From Candidatus Saccharicenans sp. (lineage in GTDB: Bacteria > Acidobacteriota > Aminicenantia > Aminicenantales > Saccharicenantaceae): a stretch of 64,000 nucleotides of DNA. The position numbers and the translations under genes are program-made. The stretch covers positions 59,962 to 123,961 of the forward strand of contig JAOAIU010000001.1 of the NCBI GenBank assembly GCA_026414545.1, in the 5' to 3' direction. Positions 53,457 through 63,864 of this stretch are shown in pieces (positions within the stretch are counted from its first letter, which is position 1; each line of letters opens with the position of its first letter). Below the pieces are notes generated by a model, which was given only the letters and a program-made list of their open reading frames with translations, ran no database searches and was not told where the DNA came from.

Positions 53457-54835
53457 CCCCTTCTCCCCCTCAGACGCCCGCTCCTGAGGAATCCGTCATA
53501 ATGACGCATGACCAGCTGGGCCTCAATCTGCTGGAGAGTATCCATGGCCACGCCAACCACGATCAGGATGGATGTACCGCCAAAATAGAAATCAACGTTT
53601 AACCCCTGGGTTAACCACTTGGGCAGGTTGGTTTCCAGAAACGGCCCGATCCAGGGCAGGGCGCCTACCTTGAACCCGGTCATCAGAAATTCAGGCAGAA
53701 TGGCGATGGCCGCCAGATATATCGCGCCCACCAGGGTTATCCGGCTGAGCACTTCATCTATGTAGTCGGCAGTATTCTTGCCGGGTCTGATTCCGGGAAT
53801 AAAACCGCCATACTTGCGGAGATTCTCGGCCACATCGTTGGGATTGAATATGATGGATACATAAAAATAGGTAAAGAAAATTATGGCTGCTATGTAAAGC
53901 AGGTTATACAGCGGCATACCCATCCCGAATTGCCTGGCAATGGTCTGCAGTATCGGAGCCTTGGACAGGTTGGCCAGAGTGGCCGGGATGGTAATTATGG
54001 AAGCGGCAAAGATGATGGGAATGACACCGCCAGTATTGACCCTGAGTGGCAGATGGGTGCTCTGCCCGCCATAAACCTTGCGTCCGATAACCCTTTTGGC
54101 GTAGGAAACCGGAATCCGCCTCTGTCCGCGCTCAACGAATATGATAAAGGCGATAACCGCCAGCATCAGCACCACCAGGAATATGATGCGGAGCGGGTCG
54201 AGGTTTCCAGTCCGGAGCCCGCTGAGCAGGCTATTAATCCCCCGGGGCAAGCCGACCACTATGCCGGCAAAAATGATTAGTGAAATACCGTTGCCTATGC
54301 CGCGCTCTGAAATCTGTTCACCCAGCCACATGATAAAGGTGGTGCCGGTGGTCAGGGTCAGCATGGTCAGCAGCCTGAATCCCCAGCCGGGGCTGGGCAC
54401 AATCCTGGCGCCGGTGGGGCTGGTCAGGCTTTCCAGAAAAATGGCGATGCCAAAAGACTGGATCAAGCAGATCACCAGCGTGCCATACCGCGTATACTGA
54501 GTAATCTTTTTCCGGCCCAGCTCGCCCTCCTTGGACAGCCTTTCCAGGTAGGGCCAGACTACAGTCAGCAACTGCAAGATGATGGAGGCGCTGATGTAGG
54601 GCATTATACCCAGAGCGAAGATAGTCATCCGGGACATGGCCCGTCCGGAGAACAGGTCATAGAATCCCAGGATTGAACCTCGCTGGGTCTGCCAGAATTC
54701 GGCCAGGGCGGCAGCACTGACCCCAGGGTTGGGAATCTGGGCGCCAATCCGGTAAACAGCCAGAAGAAGAAGGGTGAAGATAACCCTCTTCCTCAGGTCA
54801 GGAATGCTGAAGATGTTGCGGATGCTTTCTAACAT
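53453..54835 (-). CDS. secY: Preprotein translocase subunit SecY
   Basis: 460 residues with ten membrane helices: start MLESIRNIFSIPDLRKRVIF, then MPYISASIILQLLT, VVGLPRGINSLL, and the TQGLNVDFYFGGTSILIVVG end region. Channel of the Sec translocon. Follows rplO (one-base TAATG overlap) and precedes adk. Confidence 0.97.
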   Translation of the reverse strand: MLESIRNIFSIPDLRKRVIFTLLLLAVYRIGAQIPNPGVSAAALAEFWQTQRGSILGFYDLFSGRAMSRMTIFALGIMPYISASIILQLLTVVWPYLERLSKEGELGRKKITQYTRYGTLVICLIQSFGIAIFLESLTSPTGARIVPSPGWGFRLLTMLTLTTGTTFIMWLGEQISERGIGNGISLIIFAGIVVGLPRGINSLLSGLRTGNLDPLRIIFLVVLMLAVIAFIIFVERGQRRIPVSYAKRVIGRKVYGGQSTHLPLRVNTGGVIPIIFAASIITIPATLANLSKAPILQTIARQFGMGMPLYNLLYIAAIIFFTYFYVSIIFNPNDVAENLRKYGGFIPGIRPGKNTADYIDEVLSRITLVGAIYLAAIAILPEFLMTGFKVGALPWIGPFLETNLPKWLTQGLNVDFYFGGTSILIVVGVAMDTLQQIEAQLVMRHYDGFLRSGRLRGRRG

Positions 54836-55281
54836 TATTCTTTCCCGATGGTGATGGCTTTACCCCCGCTTTCTTCAATCTTCTTGACCGCAGATTGAGA
54901 GAAAGCATGAGCCTTTATGGTCTTGGGAGAAGTCAGTTGGCCTCTACCCAGAACTTTTACCATTTCCGATTCTCCATGTATCAGCCGGTACTCGAGCATT
55001 TCTTTCAGTCCGATTTCGGCCGCAGGCAGTTTGTCCAGCCGGTCCAGGTTGACCTCGGTATATTCGACCCGGAACCTGTTGGTGAAGCCCCGCTTGGGCA
55101 GACGGCGATGCAGGGGCATCTGGCCGCCTTCGAATCCCCATTTCCTCTTATAGCCGGCACCGGCCAGCTGGCCCTTATGGCCGCGACCTGCGGTTTTTCC
55201 CAGACCGGAGCCCGGGCCTCGGCCCCTTCTCTTATCAGTTTTCCTGGCACCCTGAGCTGGTTTCAATTTACTGAGATTCAT
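54835..55281 (-). CDS. rplO: 50S ribosomal protein L15
   Basis: 148 residues, MNLSKLKPAQGARKTDKRRG start, glycine-rich GRGPGSGLGKTAGRGHKGQ, ending with the AHAFSQSAVKKIEESGG C-terminal motif. Four-base overlap with rpmD. Confidence 0.97.
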   Translation of the reverse strand: MNLSKLKPAQGARKTDKRRGRGPGSGLGKTAGRGHKGQLAGAGYKRKWGFEGGQMPLHRRLPKRGFTNRFRVEYTEVNLDRLDKLPAAEIGLKEMLEYRLIHGESEMVKVLGRGQLTSPKTIKAHAFSQSAVKKIEESGGKAITIGKE

Positions 55282-55475
55282 GGCTTGTCTGTCTCCTCTA
55301 CCTCGAGCAAATGAGAGATTTTTTTGACCATCCCCCTAATTTCCGGGCAATCCTTTCTGACCACCTGGGAATTGAGCTTCCTCAAGCCCAGGCCATAGGC
55401 CACCAGGCGGTGTTTCTGGGGATGGCCGATCAGGCTTCGAACCAACTTTATTTTCAGGTATTTTTCTTTCTTCAT
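55278..55475 (-). CDS. rpmD: 50S ribosomal protein L30
   Basis: 65 residues: LKIKLVRSLIGHPQKHRLVA then LGLRKLNSQVV. Small ferredoxin-like fold ribosomal protein found between rpsE and rplO. Confidence 0.95.
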   Translation of the reverse strand: MKKEKYLKIKLVRSLIGHPQKHRLVAYGLGLRKLNSQVVRKDCPEIRGMVKKISHLLEVEETDKP

Positions 55476-55487
55476 CTTGGCCTCACC

Positions 55488-56018
55488 TTAAGATTTGGTT
55501 TTCTCGCCTTCTTTACCTCTGAGTTTGCTAACTTCTTCGGGTTTCTTCAGCTTCTTGAGAGCATCGATGGTAGCCTGAGCCACGGTGATGGGATTGCTGC
55601 TTCGTATGGACTTGGTCAGTATGTCCCTGACGCCGGCCAGCTGCAGGATGACCCGGACCGCACCACCGGCAATAACTCCGGTTCCCCGGGAAGCTGGCCT
55701 CAAGACCACTATCCCGGCATCGGATTCACCTTTGATCATGTGAGGAATGGTCGTTCCGGACAGGGGCACATCAATCATATGCTTCTTAGCATCTTCCACG
55801 GCTTTGGCTATGGCCTGGGGAACTTCGCGGGCTTTGCCCAGACCGATCCCCACCCGGCCATTTTCATTGCCCACAGCCACCAGGGCCGAAAAACTGAGGT
55901 TCTTGCCGCCCTTGACTACCTTGGTAACTCTTCTGATGGAGATAACCTGGTCTTTGAGCTCCAGCTCGGAGCCGACAACTTCGTCCAGCTTTTCCAATTC
56001 TTCGTGTTCCACGCTCAT
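55488..56018 (-). CDS. rpsE: 30S ribosomal protein S5
   Basis: 176 residues, with the double-stranded RNA-binding domain ([20 protein letters not shown]) and the C-terminal domain ([19 protein letters not shown]). Contributes to decoding accuracy. Lies between rplR and rpmD. Confidence 0.97.
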   Translation of the reverse strand: MSVEHEELEKLDEVVGSELELKDQVISIRRVTKVVKGGKNLSFSALVAVGNENGRVGIGLGKAREVPQAIAKAVEDAKKHMIDVPLSGTTIPHMIKGESDAGIVVLRPASRGTGVIAGGAVRVILQLAGVRDILTKSIRSSNPITVAQATIDALKKLKKPEEVSKLRGKEGEKTKS

Positions 56019-56032
56019 TCCTCCTTAAGGCG

Positions 56033-56407
56033 CTAAAAAGCCAGGCCTTCGGCTCGGAGAGCCTCAGCCAGGGCCTTTACCCGTCCGTGATAGGGATAGA
56101 TGCCACGGTCCAGAACAATCCTGGTGATATTCTTCTCTTTTAGCCTCTTGGCCAGAACCGCTCCCAGCAGGGCGCAGGCTTCTTTGTTCTTATAATTCTT
56201 GGCCTTTTCCCGGAAATCTTTTTCCAGGGTGGAGGCCGAGGTGATCACCCGGCCGGACAGGTCGTCGATAACCTGGGCGTAAACATAGCGATTTGACTTA
56301 ACGACCAGAACCCTGGGTCTTTCCGGCGTACCCTGCAGTTTTTTCCTGATTCTTTTCCTGATTCTCTGTTTTCTGATTTTTTTGATTTCAGTTTTTGACT
56401 TAAGCAC
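56033..56407 (-). CDS. rplR: 50S ribosomal protein L18, GTG start
   Basis: 124 residues from GTG at 56407, which overlaps the rplF stop by 8 bases (the frame stays open to 56524 inside rplF). Reading VLKSKTEIKKIRKQRIRKRI; then RPRVLVVKSNRYVYAQVIDD and DRGIYPYHGRVKALAEALR. Binds 5S rRNA. Confidence 0.95.
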   Translation of the reverse strand: MLKSKTEIKKIRKQRIRKRIRKKLQGTPERPRVLVVKSNRYVYAQVIDDLSGRVITSASTLEKDFREKAKNYKNKEACALLGAVLAKRLKEKNITRIVLDRGIYPYHGRVKALAEALRAEGLAF

Positions 56408-56945
56408 CGGCCACCCCCGCTTTTCTTTCTTTCTTGATGAGGACCTCGCCCACCAACCGGATACCTTTCTGCTTGTAGGGGTCCGGACGGCGGAACCTCT
56501 TGATGGTATCGGCCACCTGGCCAACCTTCTGTTTATCTATACCGCGGACAGTCAGCAGGGTTGGTTTCTCAGCTATGATTTCTATTCCCTGAGGGATTTC
56601 GTAGATAACCGGTTTAGAATAACCAACACTCAACTCCAGCTTGTTCTTCTCCACCTTGGCCCTGTAACCGACACCGGTGATTTCCAGCTGTTTGGAAAAC
56701 CCCTTGGAGACTCCGATCACGGCATTATTGGCCAGGGCCCGGCACAGGCCATGAAACTGTCTGGTTTTCTGCTCTTCATTCTCTCTGGTGAGAACCAGCT
56801 GGTTGCCCTGAACCGCGGCCTTGACCCCGGCGTAGAGCGGCGAGGTCAGCTTGCCGAGCTTACCTTCAACTTCAATCCGGTCCGGATGCACGGTGACCTT
56901 GACTCCGGCCGGTATTTCAATCGGCTTCTTACCTACTCTAGACAT
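56400..56945 (-). CDS. rplF: 50S ribosomal protein L6
   Basis: 181 residues, MSRVGKKPIEIPAGVKVTV start and C-terminal RPDPYKQKGIRLVGE. Located near the sarcin-ricin loop. Follows rpsH. Confidence 0.97.
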   Translation of the reverse strand: MSRVGKKPIEIPAGVKVTVHPDRIEVEGKLGKLTSPLYAGVKAAVQGNQLVLTRENEEQKTRQFHGLCRALANNAVIGVSKGFSKQLEITGVGYRAKVEKNKLELSVGYSKPVIYEIPQGIEIIAEKPTLLTVRGIDKQKVGQVADTIKRFRRPDPYKQKGIRLVGEVLIKKERKAGVAGA

Positions 56946-56966
56946 CCTCGTACCTCACCTTCAGGA

Positions 56967-57365
56967 TTACCAGATCTCGCAGAGAACTTCGCCGCCCAGT
57001 CCCTGTTCCTGGCACTGTTTGTCGGTCAGGAGACCGCGGGAGGTAGAAATGATCACCACCCCCAGGCCATCCAGGACCCTGGGAATCGAATCCCGGGTGC
57101 AGTAGATCCGGCAACCGGGCTTGCTAACCCGACGAAGTCCGCTGATGACGCTCTGGTTATCGTCTGTGTATTTCAGGACGATGTTCAGCACGCCCTGTTT
57201 GTTGTCCTCTATAACTTTATAGTTCTTTATGTAACCTTCTTCCTTCAGGATTCTGGCGATCTCCACCTTCAGACGAGAAGAAGGTACGTTGACTTCTTTT
57301 TTCTTAGCCCTGACGGCATTTCTGATTCTGGTTAACATATCGGCAATCGGGTCGGTCAGACTCAT
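56967..57365 (-). CDS. rpsH: 30S ribosomal protein S8
   Basis: 132 residues: MSLTDPIADMLTRIRNAVRA and the C-terminal STSRGLLTDKQCQEQGLGG with GEVLCEIW end. S8 commonly represses the spc operon by binding its mRNA at rplE; the site cannot be judged here. Confidence 0.97.
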   Translation of the reverse strand: MSLTDPIADMLTRIRNAVRAKKKEVNVPSSRLKVEIARILKEEGYIKNYKVIEDNKQGVLNIVLKYTDDNQSVISGLRRVSKPGCRIYCTRDSIPRVLDGLGVVIISTSRGLLTDKQCQEQGLGGEVLCEIW

Positions 57366-57387
57366 GTTTCTATCCTTTCCAAGATAA

Positions 57388-57573
57388 TTACCAGGACGAT
57401 TTTATGATGCCCGGGATTTCTCCCTTCAAGGCCAGTTGCCTCAGGCAAAGCCGGCAGAGGTCAAACTTGCGATAGTAGCCCCTGGGTCGGCCACACAGGC
57501 GACAGCGGTTACGATGGCGGATGCCGTACCGGGGCTTCCTCTGATCCTTGACCATTTTTGCTATAGTAGCCAC
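57388..57573 (-). CDS. rpsN: 30S ribosomal protein S14, zinc type
   Basis: 61 residues with two CxxC motifs ([20 protein letters not shown]), the short zinc-binding type Z form. Between rplE and rpsH. Confidence 0.97.
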   Translation of the reverse strand: MATIAKMVKDQRKPRYGIRHRNRCRLCGRPRGYYRKFDLCRLCLRQLALKGEIPGIIKSSW

Positions 57574-57589
57574 TTTGACCTTCCTTTCT

Positions 57590-58132
57590 TCAAGATTCGC
57601 GGAATGGCATACCCAGCTTCTTCAGCAGGGCATACGCTTCCTTATCGTTTCTGGCCGTGGTCACGATGGTGATATTCATACCCCGTGGCCTCTCAACTTT
57701 GGTATAATCAATTTCCGGAAAAACCAGCTGGTCCTTTAACCCGATGGTATAATTGCCGCGCCCGTCAAAAGAGCTGGCCGGCACTCCCCGAAAGTCTCTG
57801 ACTCGGGGCAGCACGATGTTGACCAGCCGGTCAAAGAATTCATACATTCTTTTTCTTCTGAGGGTAACGTAACAGGCGATGGGCTGTCCTTTCCTGAGGT
57901 GGAAGGCAGAAATGGACTTCTTGGCCCGGCCGATAGCCGGGTGCTGGCCGGTTATCAGGCTGAGCTCCATCTTGGCCGTGTCCAGCAGCTTGATGTTCTG
58001 AATGGCGTCGCCAACGCCCATGTTGACGATGATCTTTTCCAGCCTGGGCACAGCCATGGGATTGTCGATCCCCAGTTCCTTCTGAAGTTCCTTTATAATT
58101 TCTTTCTTGTAACGTTCATACAACCTGCTCAT
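57590..58132 (-). CDS. rplE: 50S ribosomal protein L5
   Basis: 180 residues, [20 protein letters not shown] start, [16 protein letters not shown], and [20 protein letters not shown] end. Binds 5S rRNA. Confidence 0.97.
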   Translation of the reverse strand: MSRLYERYKKEIIKELQKELGIDNPMAVPRLEKIIVNMGVGDAIQNIKLLDTAKMELSLITGQHPAIGRAKKSISAFHLRKGQPIACYVTLRRKRMYEFFDRLVNIVLPRVRDFRGVPASSFDGRGNYTIGLKDQLVFPEIDYTKVERPRGMNITIVTTARNDKEAYALLKKLGMPFRES

Positions 58133-58143
58133 CTTCCGACCTC

Positions 58144-58473
58144 TCAGGACCTTTCTAGGTTAGTCTGGCATCTGGCGCAGACTCTGATTTTGGTCCCGTC
58201 TTCCAGGACCTTGTGCCTGTATCTGACTCCCCGCCCGCACTCCTCGCAGTAAAGCATAACCCGGGAGACATGAATCGGCGACTCTTTCTCCATGATACCG
58301 CCCTGGACGTTCTGGCTGCGGTCGGGCCGGACGAAGACCTTGACAAAATTTATCCTCTCCACCAGCAGGCGGTTTTTCTCCGGGATGACCCGCAGTACCT
58401 TGCCGGTCTTGCCCCGGTCCTTGCCGCTGCGTACAATCACCACGTCATTTTTCTTGAAGGGAAACCTGGCCAT
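58144..58473 (-). CDS. rplX: 50S ribosomal protein L24, with extra cysteines
   Basis: 109 residues from the ATG at 58473, which shares a base with the rplN stop (TGATG). KOW-type core ([20 protein letters not shown]). The C-terminal part has [13 protein letters not shown] and CARCQ, a four-cysteine zinc-knuckle layout. Confidence 0.96.
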   Translation of the reverse strand: MARFPFKKNDVVIVRSGKDRGKTGKVLRVIPEKNRLLVERINFVKVFVRPDRSQNVQGGIMEKESPIHVSRVMLYCEECGRGVRYRHKVLEDGTKIRVCARCQTNLERS

Positions 58474-58841
58474 CACAGCACCTCCGGAGCCAGCGATATG
58501 ATCTTCATGAATTTCTTTTCTCTCAGCTCGCGGCCCACCGGCCCAAAGACGCGAGTACCCACGGGTTCGCCCTGCTTATCGATAATGACTGCCGCGTTGT
58601 CATCAAAGCGGATGTAGGAACCGTCCTTTCGCCTGACTTCCTTTCTGGTTCTGACGATGACCGCTCTGACCACCTTACCCTTCTCAATCTTGCTGTCCGG
58701 GTCGGCTTCTTTAACGGAGGCCGAGATCACATCGCCGATGGTTGCCACCTGACCCACTCCGCCCCCCAGAGGAGTTATGGCCATAATCCTCCGGGCACCG
58801 GAGTTATCCGCTACCTTGAGCATGGTTCTCATCTGAATCAT
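58473..58841 (-). CDS. rplN: 50S ribosomal protein L14
   Basis: 122 residues, [20 protein letters not shown], ending [12 protein letters not shown]. Very conserved protein near the factor-binding site. Four-base overlap with rpsQ. Confidence 0.97.
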   Translation of the reverse strand: MIQMRTMLKVADNSGARRIMAITPLGGGVGQVATIGDVISASVKEADPDSKIEKGKVVRAVIVRTRKEVRRKDGSYIRFDDNAAVIIDKQGEPVGTRVFGPVGRELREKKFMKIISLAPEVL

Positions 58842-59143
58842 GTCAGTCCACCTTCATTCTCGGTTTCAGTCTCTATTTCCCTGGAAGCCAAACCGATGAT
58901 TTCGACCACCCGCCATCTTTTCAGACGACTGATGGGCCTGGTCTCCACTATCCTGACCACGTCGCCAACCTGGCACTTCTCGTGCTCGTCATGGACCAGG
59001 AAGATCTTTTTCCGTTTGACGGTCTTGCGGTAAAGGGGATGCCTTTCCAGCCGCTCCACCTGAACCCTTAGGGTCTTAGCCGATTTCTTGGCCACGACCG
59101 TCCCCACCTTGGTCGTTATTCTTTTTTCTCGTTTAGCTTCCAT
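58838..59143 (-). CDS. rpsQ: 30S ribosomal protein S17
   Basis: 101 residues with [20 protein letters not shown] and [33 protein letters not shown] fold; binds 16S rRNA. The C-terminal tail is longer than in E. coli (84 residues). Confidence 0.96.
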   Translation of the reverse strand: MEAKREKRITTKVGTVVAKKSAKTLRVQVERLERHPLYRKTVKRKKIFLVHDEHEKCQVGDVVRIVETRPISRLKRWRVVEIIGLASREIETETENEGGLT

Positions 59144-59146
59144 GGT

Positions 59147-59347
59147 TTATTCCGTCCCTTTTTTCTGAAATTCTTTCAGGAGCGTCTTGATCCTGGCCAG
59201 GTCTCTCCGTATGTTCCTGATCTTCATCGGGTTATCCAGCTGTCCCAGCGACTTCTGGAAGCGAAGCTTGAACAGCTGGTCCCTGAGCTCCAGCTCCTTT
59301 TGTTTCAAGTCTCCAATCGACAGTTCTCTCAATTCTCGGATTTTCAT
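59147..59347 (-). CDS. rpmC: 50S ribosomal protein L29
   Basis: 66 residues: [20 protein letters not shown], helical hairpin, [20 protein letters not shown]. Near the polypeptide exit tunnel. Overlaps the rplP stop by 4 bases. Confidence 0.95.
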   Translation of the reverse strand: MKIRELRELSIGDLKQKELELRDQLFKLRFQKSLGQLDNPMKIRNIRRDLARIKTLLKEFQKKGTE

Positions 59348-59766
59348 TTTAGCTCCCTGTGCTCTCTTGATATGAACCTGGTCTTGATCGGTAGCTTATT
59401 GGCCGCCAGGCGCATGGCTTCCTGGGCCACGCCGTGGTCGACGCCTTCCACCTCGAAGATGATCCGGCCGGGCCTGATAACATCTACCCAGAATTCCGGG
59501 TCACCTTTGCCACGACCCATTCTGGTTTCGGTCGGCTTCTTGGTAACCGGTTTCCAGGGAAACACCCGGACCCACATCTTGCCGCGCTTTTTGAGAAACC
59601 TGGTGATGGTCACGCGCCCGGCCTCGATCTGCCTGGCAGTCAGCCAGCAGGGCTCCAGAGCCTGCAGGCCGTACTCGCCAAAGGCCAGCTCTGCCCCGCG
59701 CAGGGCCTGGCCTCTCATCCGGCCCCGTTGCTGTTTCCGGTACTTAACTTTCTTCGGCATCAACAT
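59344..59766 (-). CDS. rplP: 50S ribosomal protein L16
   Basis: 140 residues from the ATG at 59766, which has GAGGAG upstream (a TTG at 59772 extends the frame by two residues but overlaps the rpsC stop). [20 protein letters not shown] start; [20 protein letters not shown]. Confidence 0.96.
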   Translation of the reverse strand: MLMPKKVKYRKQQRGRMRGQALRGAELAFGEYGLQALEPCWLTARQIEAGRVTITRFLKKRGKMWVRVFPWKPVTKKPTETRMGRGKGDPEFWVDVIRPGRIIFEVEGVDHGVAQEAMRLAANKLPIKTRFISREHRELK

Positions 59767-59768
59767 GG

Positions 59769-60437
59769 TCAAATCTCCTCAGCCTCAACGATTTGAGAAG
59801 AGACTTTGGCTTTTTCCACATCACCCCGGTAGATCCAGACTTTTATCCCGATCTGACCATAGGTGGTAAAAGCTTCGGTAAAGGCAAAATCGATATCGGC
59901 CCGGAGCGTTTGCAGCGGCAGCTGGCCCTTCAGATACCATTCGGTCCTGGCAATTTCCACTCCGCCCAGACGCCCGGCACACATAACCTTTATTCCCTTG
60001 GCCCCCATCTTCAGGGCCATTTCCACCGCCCGGCGCATGGCCCGGCGGTAGGCAATTCTTTTTTCCAGCTGGGTGGCGATGCCCTCAGCTACCAGGGTGG
60101 CATTGAGCTCCGGCTTGTCCACTTCCCTGATATCAACGTAAACCTCACGCTTGGCAATGGCCTCCAGCATGTTCTTTAAGTTCTCGATTTCCTTGCCGCC
60201 CCGGCCGATGATAATACCGGGCCTGGCCGTGTGGATGATGACCCGGACCTTGGGACCGACTCTTTCCACATCGACACTGGCTATGCCAGCATGTTCGTAC
60301 TTCTCCCGGACGGCTTTTTTCATCTCCAGGTCCTCGTGGAACAACCTGGCGTAATCCCGGCCTCTGGCGAACCAGCGAGAAGTCCACAGTTTATTAAATC
60401 CCAAACGAAAGCCGATTGGATGTGTCTTCTGTCCCAC
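59769..60437 (-). CDS. rpsC: 30S ribosomal protein S3
   Basis: 222 residues with the KH domain ([20 protein letters not shown]) and C-terminal domain ([20 protein letters not shown]). Sits at the mRNA entry. [20 protein letters not shown] is the standard start. Confidence 0.98.
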   Translation of the reverse strand: MGQKTHPIGFRLGFNKLWTSRWFARGRDYARLFHEDLEMKKAVREKYEHAGIASVDVERVGPKVRVIIHTARPGIIIGRGGKEIENLKNMLEAIAKREVYVDIREVDKPELNATLVAEGIATQLEKRIAYRRAMRRAVEMALKMGAKGIKVMCAGRLGGVEIARTEWYLKGQLPLQTLRADIDFAFTEAFTTYGQIGIKVWIYRGDVEKAKVSSQIVEAEEI

Positions 60438-60440
60438 CGT

Positions 60441-60803
60441 CTATCTCCCTTTCTTTTCGTCTAAGTAAATTTTGACATGGCTCATTCTTTTCAGGACGCG
60501 GTAGGCCCGGCCCATGGGTGCCGGCCTGATCCTCTTCATGGCCGGGCCCTGGTCTATCTGAACCCGGGCCACGTACAGGTTGTCAACGTCCACGTTGGGC
60601 GCCTTCTGCTGGGCATTGGCAATGGCCGAGCGGAGCACCTTTTCCAGAATGGCACTGATCTTTTTCTTCTCGTTGAATTTCAGGATGGTCAGGGCCTCGC
60701 CGACCAGCCTGTTTCTGATCAGGTCAGCCACCAGACGCCCCTTCTGGGGACTCATCCGCACATAACGGGCAACGGCTTTTGATAGATATTTTTCTTTTTC
60801 CAT
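60441..60803 (-). CDS. rplV: 50S ribosomal protein L22
   Basis: 120 residues; ARYVRMSPQKGRLVADLIRN and the tip loop (PAMKRIRPAPMGRAYRVLKR) that lines the peptide exit tunnel. Its tip is a known site of macrolide-resistance changes; none can be assigned here. Confidence 0.96.
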   Translation of the reverse strand: MEKEKYLSKAVARYVRMSPQKGRLVADLIRNRLVGEALTILKFNEKKKISAILEKVLRSAIANAQQKAPNVDVDNLYVARVQIDQGPAMKRIRPAPMGRAYRVLKRMSHVKIYLDEKKGR

Positions 60804-60805
60804 GG

Positions 60806-61096
60806 CTACTTACCCACTTTAAGCTGTCGGGCAGTCTTGGAAGTGTGTCCCTTAAAGGTCCTGGTCGGAGCAAACTCGCCCAGCTTGTGGCCGACCATCT
60901 GTTCCGTAACAAAAACCGGGATGAACTTGCGTCCGTTATGGACCCCGAAAGTCAGGCCAACCATCTCGGGAATGATAGTCGACCGACGGGACCAGGTCTT
61001 GATCACCTGTCGCTTTTCCCGGGCCGATTGAGCGGCCTGGACCTTCTCCAGCAATTTAGGGTCAACATAGGGACCTTTTTTAACAGATCTGCCCAT
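60806..61096 (-). CDS. rpsS: 30S ribosomal protein S19
   Basis: 96 residues, [40 protein letters not shown]. Head protein next to S13. Confidence 0.97.
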   Translation of the reverse strand: MGRSVKKGPYVDPKLLEKVQAAQSAREKRQVIKTWSRRSTIIPEMVGLTFGVHNGRKFIPVFVTEQMVGHKLGEFAPTRTFKGHTSKTARQLKVGK

Positions 61097-61098
61097 GG

Positions 61099-61926
61099 TT
61101 ACTTACTCCTTCTCCTGATAATAAAGGCCTGGGTTCTCTTGTTCTTCCTGGTCTTATAACCCTTGGTCGGAATACCTTCCGGGCTAACCGGATGACGTCC
61201 GCCCTTGGTCCGGCCTTCACCGCCGCCGTGGGGGTGGTCAATCGGGTTCATGGCCGTGCCCCGGACATGGGGCCTGATCCCCAGCCACCTGGTCCGGCCG
61301 GCCTTGCCGATGCTGATATTTTGATGATCCAGGTTGGCCAGCTGCCCGACTGTGGCTCGGCAATCAAGATGAACCTTGCGGATTTCCGAGGAAGGCAACC
61401 GCAGCTGGGCGTAACCGCCTTCCTTCCCCAGAATCTGAACACCAGAACCGGCCGCCCTGGCCAGCTGTCCGCCCTTGCCTATCTTCAATTCCACATTGTG
61501 AACGATCGTCCCCACGGGGATGTAGCGCAAGGGCATGGCATTTCCCGGCAGGATATCAACCTGGGTATTAGCCGAGATTATGGTATCGCCGACTTTCAGG
61601 TTGAGGGGTGTGAGTATGTAACGACGCTCCCCGTCGGCATACTTGACCAGGGAGATAAAAGCTGAACGGTTGGGGTCGTATTCAATGGTTTCCACCACGC
61701 CCGGGACATCGATCTTATCACGCCTGAAATCGATTATCCGGTACATTCTTTTATGTCCCCCACCCCGGTGTCTGACCGACAGGTGGCCGCGGTTGTTGCG
61801 TCCCCCGCTCTTGGGCAGGGGGACCAGCAACGGCTTGTAAGGCTTATCGGTGGTCAGCTCTTCGTAGGTCAGTCCGGTGCGGTGGCGCAAGCCTGGAGTT
61901 ACTGGTTTGTAAACTTTGATACCCAT
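61099..61926 (-). CDS. rplB: 50S ribosomal protein L2
   Basis: 275 residues, [40 protein letters not shown], and [20 protein letters not shown] including the conserved catalytic-centre histidine region. Central to peptidyl-transferase assembly. Confidence 0.98.
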   Translation of the reverse strand: MGIKVYKPVTPGLRHRTGLTYEELTTDKPYKPLLVPLPKSGGRNNRGHLSVRHRGGGHKRMYRIIDFRRDKIDVPGVVETIEYDPNRSAFISLVKYADGERRYILTPLNLKVGDTIISANTQVDILPGNAMPLRYIPVGTIVHNVELKIGKGGQLARAAGSGVQILGKEGGYAQLRLPSSEIRKVHLDCRATVGQLANLDHQNISIGKAGRTRWLGIRPHVRGTAMNPIDHPHGGGEGRTKGGRHPVSPEGIPTKGYKTRKNKRTQAFIIRRRSK

Positions 61927-61928
61927 GG

Positions 61929-62225
61929 TTATACTGCCTCAAAATATTCAATCATTTTTTCGCCGGGTTTCAGTTTGACATAAGCTTTTCTTCTGTCCTT
62001 GGTCCGACCAAGGGTCCGGCCCAGCCTCTTGGTCTTGCCCTTCAGGTTGACGATGGTTACCCTTTCCACCTGAACCTTGAACAGTTCTTCCACGGCTTTT
62101 TTGACTTCAATCTTGTTGGCTTCGGGAGCAATCTCAAAACAGACTTCACGGTGGGATTCCTTCAACCTGGTGCTTTTTTCGGTGATCAGCGGTCTCAGTA
62201 TGATATCTCTCGGGTCTTTGGTCAT
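61929..62225 (-). CDS. rplW: 50S ribosomal protein L23
   Basis: 98 residues; [40 protein letters not shown] and [19 protein letters not shown]. Exit-tunnel docking site for trigger factor and SRP. Four-base overlap with rplD. Confidence 0.97.
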   Translation of the reverse strand: MTKDPRDIILRPLITEKSTRLKESHREVCFEIAPEANKIEVKKAVEELFKVQVERVTIVNLKGKTKRLGRTLGRTKDRRKAYVKLKPGEKMIEYFEAV

Positions 62226-62839
62226 TTCAATCTCTCCACCAGGGAATTAAAAGAGCGCTGGCTGAAGACCAGCCACCGGTACCGGAGGACGTCATAGATG
62301 TTGAGGTGCTCATCGTCCACAGCCTTGACTTCAGGAATATTCCTGACCGACCGGAATAGGTTCTTGTTGTCGCGGTCGTCAACGATCAGGGCCGAGTCGA
62401 TATTCAGGTTCTTCAACCAGCCGGCAGCTTCCTTGGTCTTGGGTTCGGTTATCCTAATCTCATCGAACACCAGCAGCAGATTCTCGGCCAGCTTGGCGGT
62501 CAGAGCCGACTTCAGGGCATTCCTTCTAGCCTTCTTGGGAATGGCATAACCATAATCCCGCGGTTTCGGTCCGAAGACAGTGCCGCCGTGTCTCCAGAGG
62601 GGCGACCTGATGCTGCCCACCCTGGCCCGGCCCGTGCCCTTCTGACGCCAGGGTTTGCGACCGCCACCGGAGACCTCTCCCCGGTTTTTGGTGGAAGCCG
62701 TGCCCTGTCTCTGATTGGCCAGGTAGTTGACTACTGCCTCGTATATAAGATGGTCTTTAACCGGATAGGAAAATACTTCTTCGGGCAGGTTCATCTCCTG
62801 CACCGGTTTGCCGCTTTGGTCTAACACTTGTACTTTCAT
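62222..62839 (-). CDS. rplD: 50S ribosomal protein L4
   Basis: 205 residues from ATG 62839, preceded by GAAGAGAG; an in-frame ATG at 62857, overlapping the rplC stop, would add six residues and cannot be excluded. KVQVLDQSGKPVQEMNLPEE, then GGGRKPWRQKGTGRARVGSI tunnel loop. In E. coli L4 represses the S10 operon. Confidence 0.93.
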   Translation of the reverse strand: MKVQVLDQSGKPVQEMNLPEEVFSYPVKDHLIYEAVVNYLANQRQGTASTKNRGEVSGGGRKPWRQKGTGRARVGSIRSPLWRHGGTVFGPKPRDYGYAIPKKARRNALKSALTAKLAENLLLVFDEIRITEPKTKEAAGWLKNLNIDSALIVDDRDNKNLFRSVRNIPEVKAVDDEHLNIYDVLRYRWLVFSQRSFNSLVERLK

Positions 62840-62853
62840 GGCACTCTCTTCAC

Positions 62854-63498
62854 TCATGAGGTCTTGGCTTTGAAGGCGCTCTTCTTAATCAGGACGACCC
62901 CCCCGCTGGCTCCAGGAACCGCGCCCTCAACCACCAGAAGATTGTTTTCCTTGTCAACCTGAATCACCCTCAGGTTACGCACAGTCACCCGGTCTCCACC
63001 CATCCGGCCGCCCATCCTGGTGCCTTTCAAGACCCGGGAGGGGAAGGAGGAGGCTCCGATGGACCCCGGGGCCCGGTGGAACATCGAGCCGTGAGCGGCA
63101 TCGCCACCGGCGAACCCGTGCCGTCTGACCACGCCCTGAAAACCTTTTCCCTTGCTGAGTCCGACCACGTGAACTTTCTCTCCAACCTCAAACAGGTCAA
63201 CCAGGACCTGGTCACCTTCTTTTATCTCCAGCGGCCCGCGGTACTTGACTTCCTTCAGGACCTTCAGAACCGGGCTGCCTGATTTCTTGAAATGACCGGC
63301 CTCCGGCTTTCTGGTTTTCTTCCTGGGCCGGTCTTCCACCAGCCCGAGTTGCAGGGCTTCATAGCCATCCTTTTCTCTGGTCTTCTTCTGAATCACGGTA
63401 CAGGGCCCGGCCTTGATGACGGTCACGGGAATCACATTGCCCTCTTCATCAAAGACCTGGGTCATACCAACTTTTCTGCCGATGATACCTTCCACCAT
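62854..63498 (-). CDS. rplC: 50S ribosomal protein L3
   Basis: 214 residues from ATG 63498 with AGGAG seven bases upstream; a second in-frame ATG (63504) is too close to that site. [20 protein letters not shown] and the [20 protein letters not shown] loop near the peptidyl-transferase centre. Confidence 0.96.
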   Translation of the reverse strand: MVEGIIGRKVGMTQVFDEEGNVIPVTVIKAGPCTVIQKKTREKDGYEALQLGLVEDRPRKKTRKPEAGHFKKSGSPVLKVLKEVKYRGPLEIKEGDQVLVDLFEVGEKVHVVGLSKGKGFQGVVRRHGFAGGDAAHGSMFHRAPGSIGASSFPSRVLKGTRMGGRMGGDRVTVRNLRVIQVDKENNLLVVEGAVPGASGGVVLIKKSAFKAKTS

Positions 63499-63500
63499 GG

Positions 63501-63818
63501 TCATTCTCCTGCGCCAAAGGCTTTAATTTCCACATCGATGCCGGCCGGCAGGTCGAGCTTCTGCAGTTCTTCAATGGTCTCGTTGCTGTATTCGCTGATG
63601 TCTATCAGCCTCTTATGGATCCTCATTTCGAAATGTTCTCTCGACCGCTTATCGACATGCGGGGAACGAAGAACGCAAAACCGCTGAATCCTGGTCGGAA
63701 GCGGAATGGGGCCGGAAACCTTGGCTCCGGTTCTTCTGGCCTTGATCACTATGTCCTTCACCGATTGGTCTAAAAGCCGGTGATCGAATGATTGGAGTTT
63801 AATTCTTATCTTTTCCAT
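63501..63818 (-). CDS. rpsJ: 30S ribosomal protein S10
   Basis: 105 residues, [48 protein letters not shown] ribosome site. First gene of the S10 operon in the window, 46 bases after tuf. Confidence 0.97.
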   Translation of the reverse strand: MEKIRIKLQSFDHRLLDQSVKDIVIKARRTGAKVSGPIPLPTRIQRFCVLRSPHVDKRSREHFEMRIHKRLIDISEYSNETIEELQKLDLPAGIDVEIKAFGAGE

Positions 63819-63864
63819 GGTCGTTCCTCGTTCTCCATATAATTAACCTCTTCATCTTCCAGTT

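Noticed and set aside
55311..56036. Plus-strand open frame of 241 codons
   Set aside because: Antisense to rpmD and rpsE; repetitive His/Gly/Asp composition is typical of a reversed ribosomal gene.
56382..57335. Plus-strand open frame of 317 codons
   Set aside because: Antisense to rplF and rpsH; no family features.
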